64,000 nt of DNA from Sphingomicrobium sp. (GTDB lineage: Bacteria; Pseudomonadota; Alphaproteobacteria; Sphingomonadales; Sphingomonadaceae), in assembly GCA_030447545.1 (NCBI GenBank), contig JAUJOV010000001.1, positions 186,001 to 250,000 on the forward strand, read 5' to 3'. The notes below the pieces were generated by a model. It searched no databases and was not told the origin of the DNA. It saw only the letters and a program-made list of their open reading frames with translations. This document shows, piece after piece, positions 63,065-64,000 of this stretch (positions are counted from its first letter, which is position 1; every line of letters starts with the position of its first letter). The translations under genes were made by a program, and so were the position numbers.

Positions 63065-63529
63065 ATGCAGATTGCCGACTTCCTCGACTTCGACGCGATC
63101 AAGCCGTCGCTCCCGGGCGGCAACAAGCGCGCCCTGCTCCAGCAGCTTGCGCAGCTTGCCGGGCAGCGGCTCCGGCTCGACGCGGGGGAGATTCTCGCCA
63201 GCCTCGCCGAGCGCGAGCGGCTGGGCTCGACCGGCTTTGGCCAGGGAGTCGGGATCCCGCACGGAAAGGTCGAGGGGATCGGCCGCATCTACGGGCTGTT
63301 CGTCCGATTGGGCGAGCCGATCGATTTCGGCGCGATCGACGGGCGCAGGGTCGACCTCGTCTTCCTTTTGCTCTCCCCGCCCGATGCCGGGGCCGAGCAT
63401 CTCAAAGCGCTGGCCTCGATCAGCCGCGTGGTCCGCCACGGCCCGACGCTCGACAAGATGCGCGGCGCAAGGAGCCGCGACGCGCTCGCTGCAGTGCTCA
63501 TGGGAGCGGATGAGCGGGACGCCGCCTGA
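63065..63529 (+). CDS. ptsN: PTS IIA-like nitrogen-regulatory protein
   Basis: 154 residues. IIA(Ntr) fold: FLDFDAIKPSLPGGNKRALLQQLAQLA, then ERERLGSTGFGQGVGIPHGK with the phosphorylated His66, FGAIDGRRVDLVFLLLSPPDAG and HLKALASISRVVRH. It receives phosphate from PtsP/PtsO and controls potassium, carbon and nitrogen balance. No EI(Ntr) gene is in view. Confidence 0.94.
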   Translation: MQIADFLDFDAIKPSLPGGNKRALLQQLAQLAGQRLRLDAGEILASLAERERLGSTGFGQGVGIPHGKVEGIGRIYGLFVRLGEPIDFGAIDGRRVDLVFLLLSPPDAGAEHLKALASISRVVRHGPTLDKMRGARSRDALAAVLMGADERDAA

Positions 63530-63541
63530 CGGCGCTTAGCT

Positions 63542-63883
63542 GTGGGCGAGCGGCTCCCCGCGCATCTCGAAGCCATGGCGATCATTCGCCGGGTGCAGGC
63601 CCAGGGCGACTTCGCCGCGGTGCTCAAGCGCGGCGATCCCGACCGGGGCGCTCTGACCCTTCTCATTCGCGCGCGCGGGCAGCTCAAGGGCATCCTCGAG
63701 CGCGAGCTCGGCCCCGACTTCGAGTATCGCTGGGCGCTCAGGAAAGCCGACGAGGCGCTTTGTTCCACCGGATTTGACGAATTCATCGCTTTGAGGACGC
63801 GATTCGACGCCGATTCGTGGCTGATTGAACTGGATATCGCGGACCCGGAACGATTCATCGCTGAAACGACCGCTTCGGGTTGA
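63542..63883 (+). CDS. DUF1491 family protein
   Basis: 113 residues from GTG at 63542, 12 bases after ptsN. Pattern LPAHLEAMAIIRRVQAQGDFAAVLKRGDPDRGALTLLIRARG and DSWLIELDIADPERFIAET is DUF1491, a small alphaproteobacterial family with no known function. The gene usually lies next to a cell-wall hydrolase gene, which would be just outside the window. Confidence 0.85.
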   Translation: MGERLPAHLEAMAIIRRVQAQGDFAAVLKRGDPDRGALTLLIRARGQLKGILERELGPDFEYRWALRKADEALCSTGFDEFIALRTRFDADSWLIELDIADPERFIAETTASG

Positions 63884-63931
63884 CCCCCGGAGCAGGTGCA
63901 GAGATGAACGCTTCATAACAACAGAGCGGGG

Positions 63932-63965
63932 GGCATCCTCCGACCGGAAAGAACCGGCGGAGATG
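63932..63965 (+). ncRNA. Possible structured RNA leader (imperfect hairpin) at window edge
   Basis: GCATC-c-TCCG-a-CCGG at 63932-63945 pairs with CCGG-CGGA-GATGC at 63952-63965 around an AAAGAA loop, 13 pairs with two bulges. Flanking words CAGAGCGGGGGG and GACGGGGAACCAACC recall the ydaO-type (c-di-AMP) leader, which often precedes cell-wall hydrolase genes. The gene it would control is outside the window. Positions 63884-63931 hold no gene. Confidence 0.3.
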
Positions 63966-64000
63966 CCACGCGAGACGGGGAACCAACCAGGACGCGAGCG

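Overview
The window looks like part of a GC-rich alphaproteobacterial chromosome, most likely from the order Sphingomonadales. This rests on gene order and protein families: hemE, hemJ, rho, mnmE, mnmG, rsmG, parA and parB in a row beside a probable origin, sphingomonad-type small proteins (DUF4402, DUF1491, DUF2007, DUF3576, zf-CHCC), and hemC-hemD-mitofilin. Two perfect parS palindromes and a DnaA-box-bearing, AT-rich gap upstream of hemE place the right quarter of the window next to oriC. No rRNA, tRNA, CRISPR array or intact mobile element was found.

Layout. 1-0.7 kb: remnant of a tyrosine recombinase. 0.7-16.3 kb: a class A beta-lactamase-like protein, hemC/hemD with a Mic60-like membrane protein, then tsaD, gpsA, rsmB-type methyltransferase, rpe, a heparinase-family protein, purH, an oligosaccharide flippase and polA. 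16.4-20.8 kb: four leftward genes for exported proteins (Gly/Val-rich secreted protein, ShlB-like two-partner-secretion translocator, Pro-rich subtilase, small secreted protein), the least ordinary block. 21-32 kb: nadB, an ABC ATPase, DUF4402, zf-CHCC, tldD, DUF924, DUF2007, a TIGR01244 phosphatase, recQ, an Atm1-like exporter and a short-chain dehydrogenase. 32.1-32.5 kb: a sigma-54 promoter in front of a microprotein and a PspC protein. 33.8-40.4 kb: a surface-glycosylation cluster (two GT-C-like membrane proteins, GtrA, a methyltransferase, a Dpm-type GT2) and a PAP2/inositol-phosphotransferase-like enzyme. 40.4-46.7 kb: EF-hand protein, cfa, rlmN, IalB-like, yggS, thiE-like, a small outer-membrane protein and DUF3576. 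46.7-60.1 kb: leuS-lptE-holA facing parB-parA-rsmG-mnmG-mnmE-terC-rho-hemJ-hemE. 60.1-64 kb: oriC candidate, then maf-coaE-dnaQ-hpf-ptsN-DUF1491.

Data quality matters here. Many genes, including essential or near-essential leuS, parA, parB, rsmG and also nadB, tldD and recQ, are broken by single-base indels, often in G, C or T runs, and each can be repaired by eye by changing one base. The pattern fits uncorrected indel errors in the assembly far better than gene decay. The densest stretch is 18.4-33.8 kb. I list such genes as CDS over their full reconstructed extent and describe the frameshifts. All function calls come from reading motifs and gene order; no database search was run.
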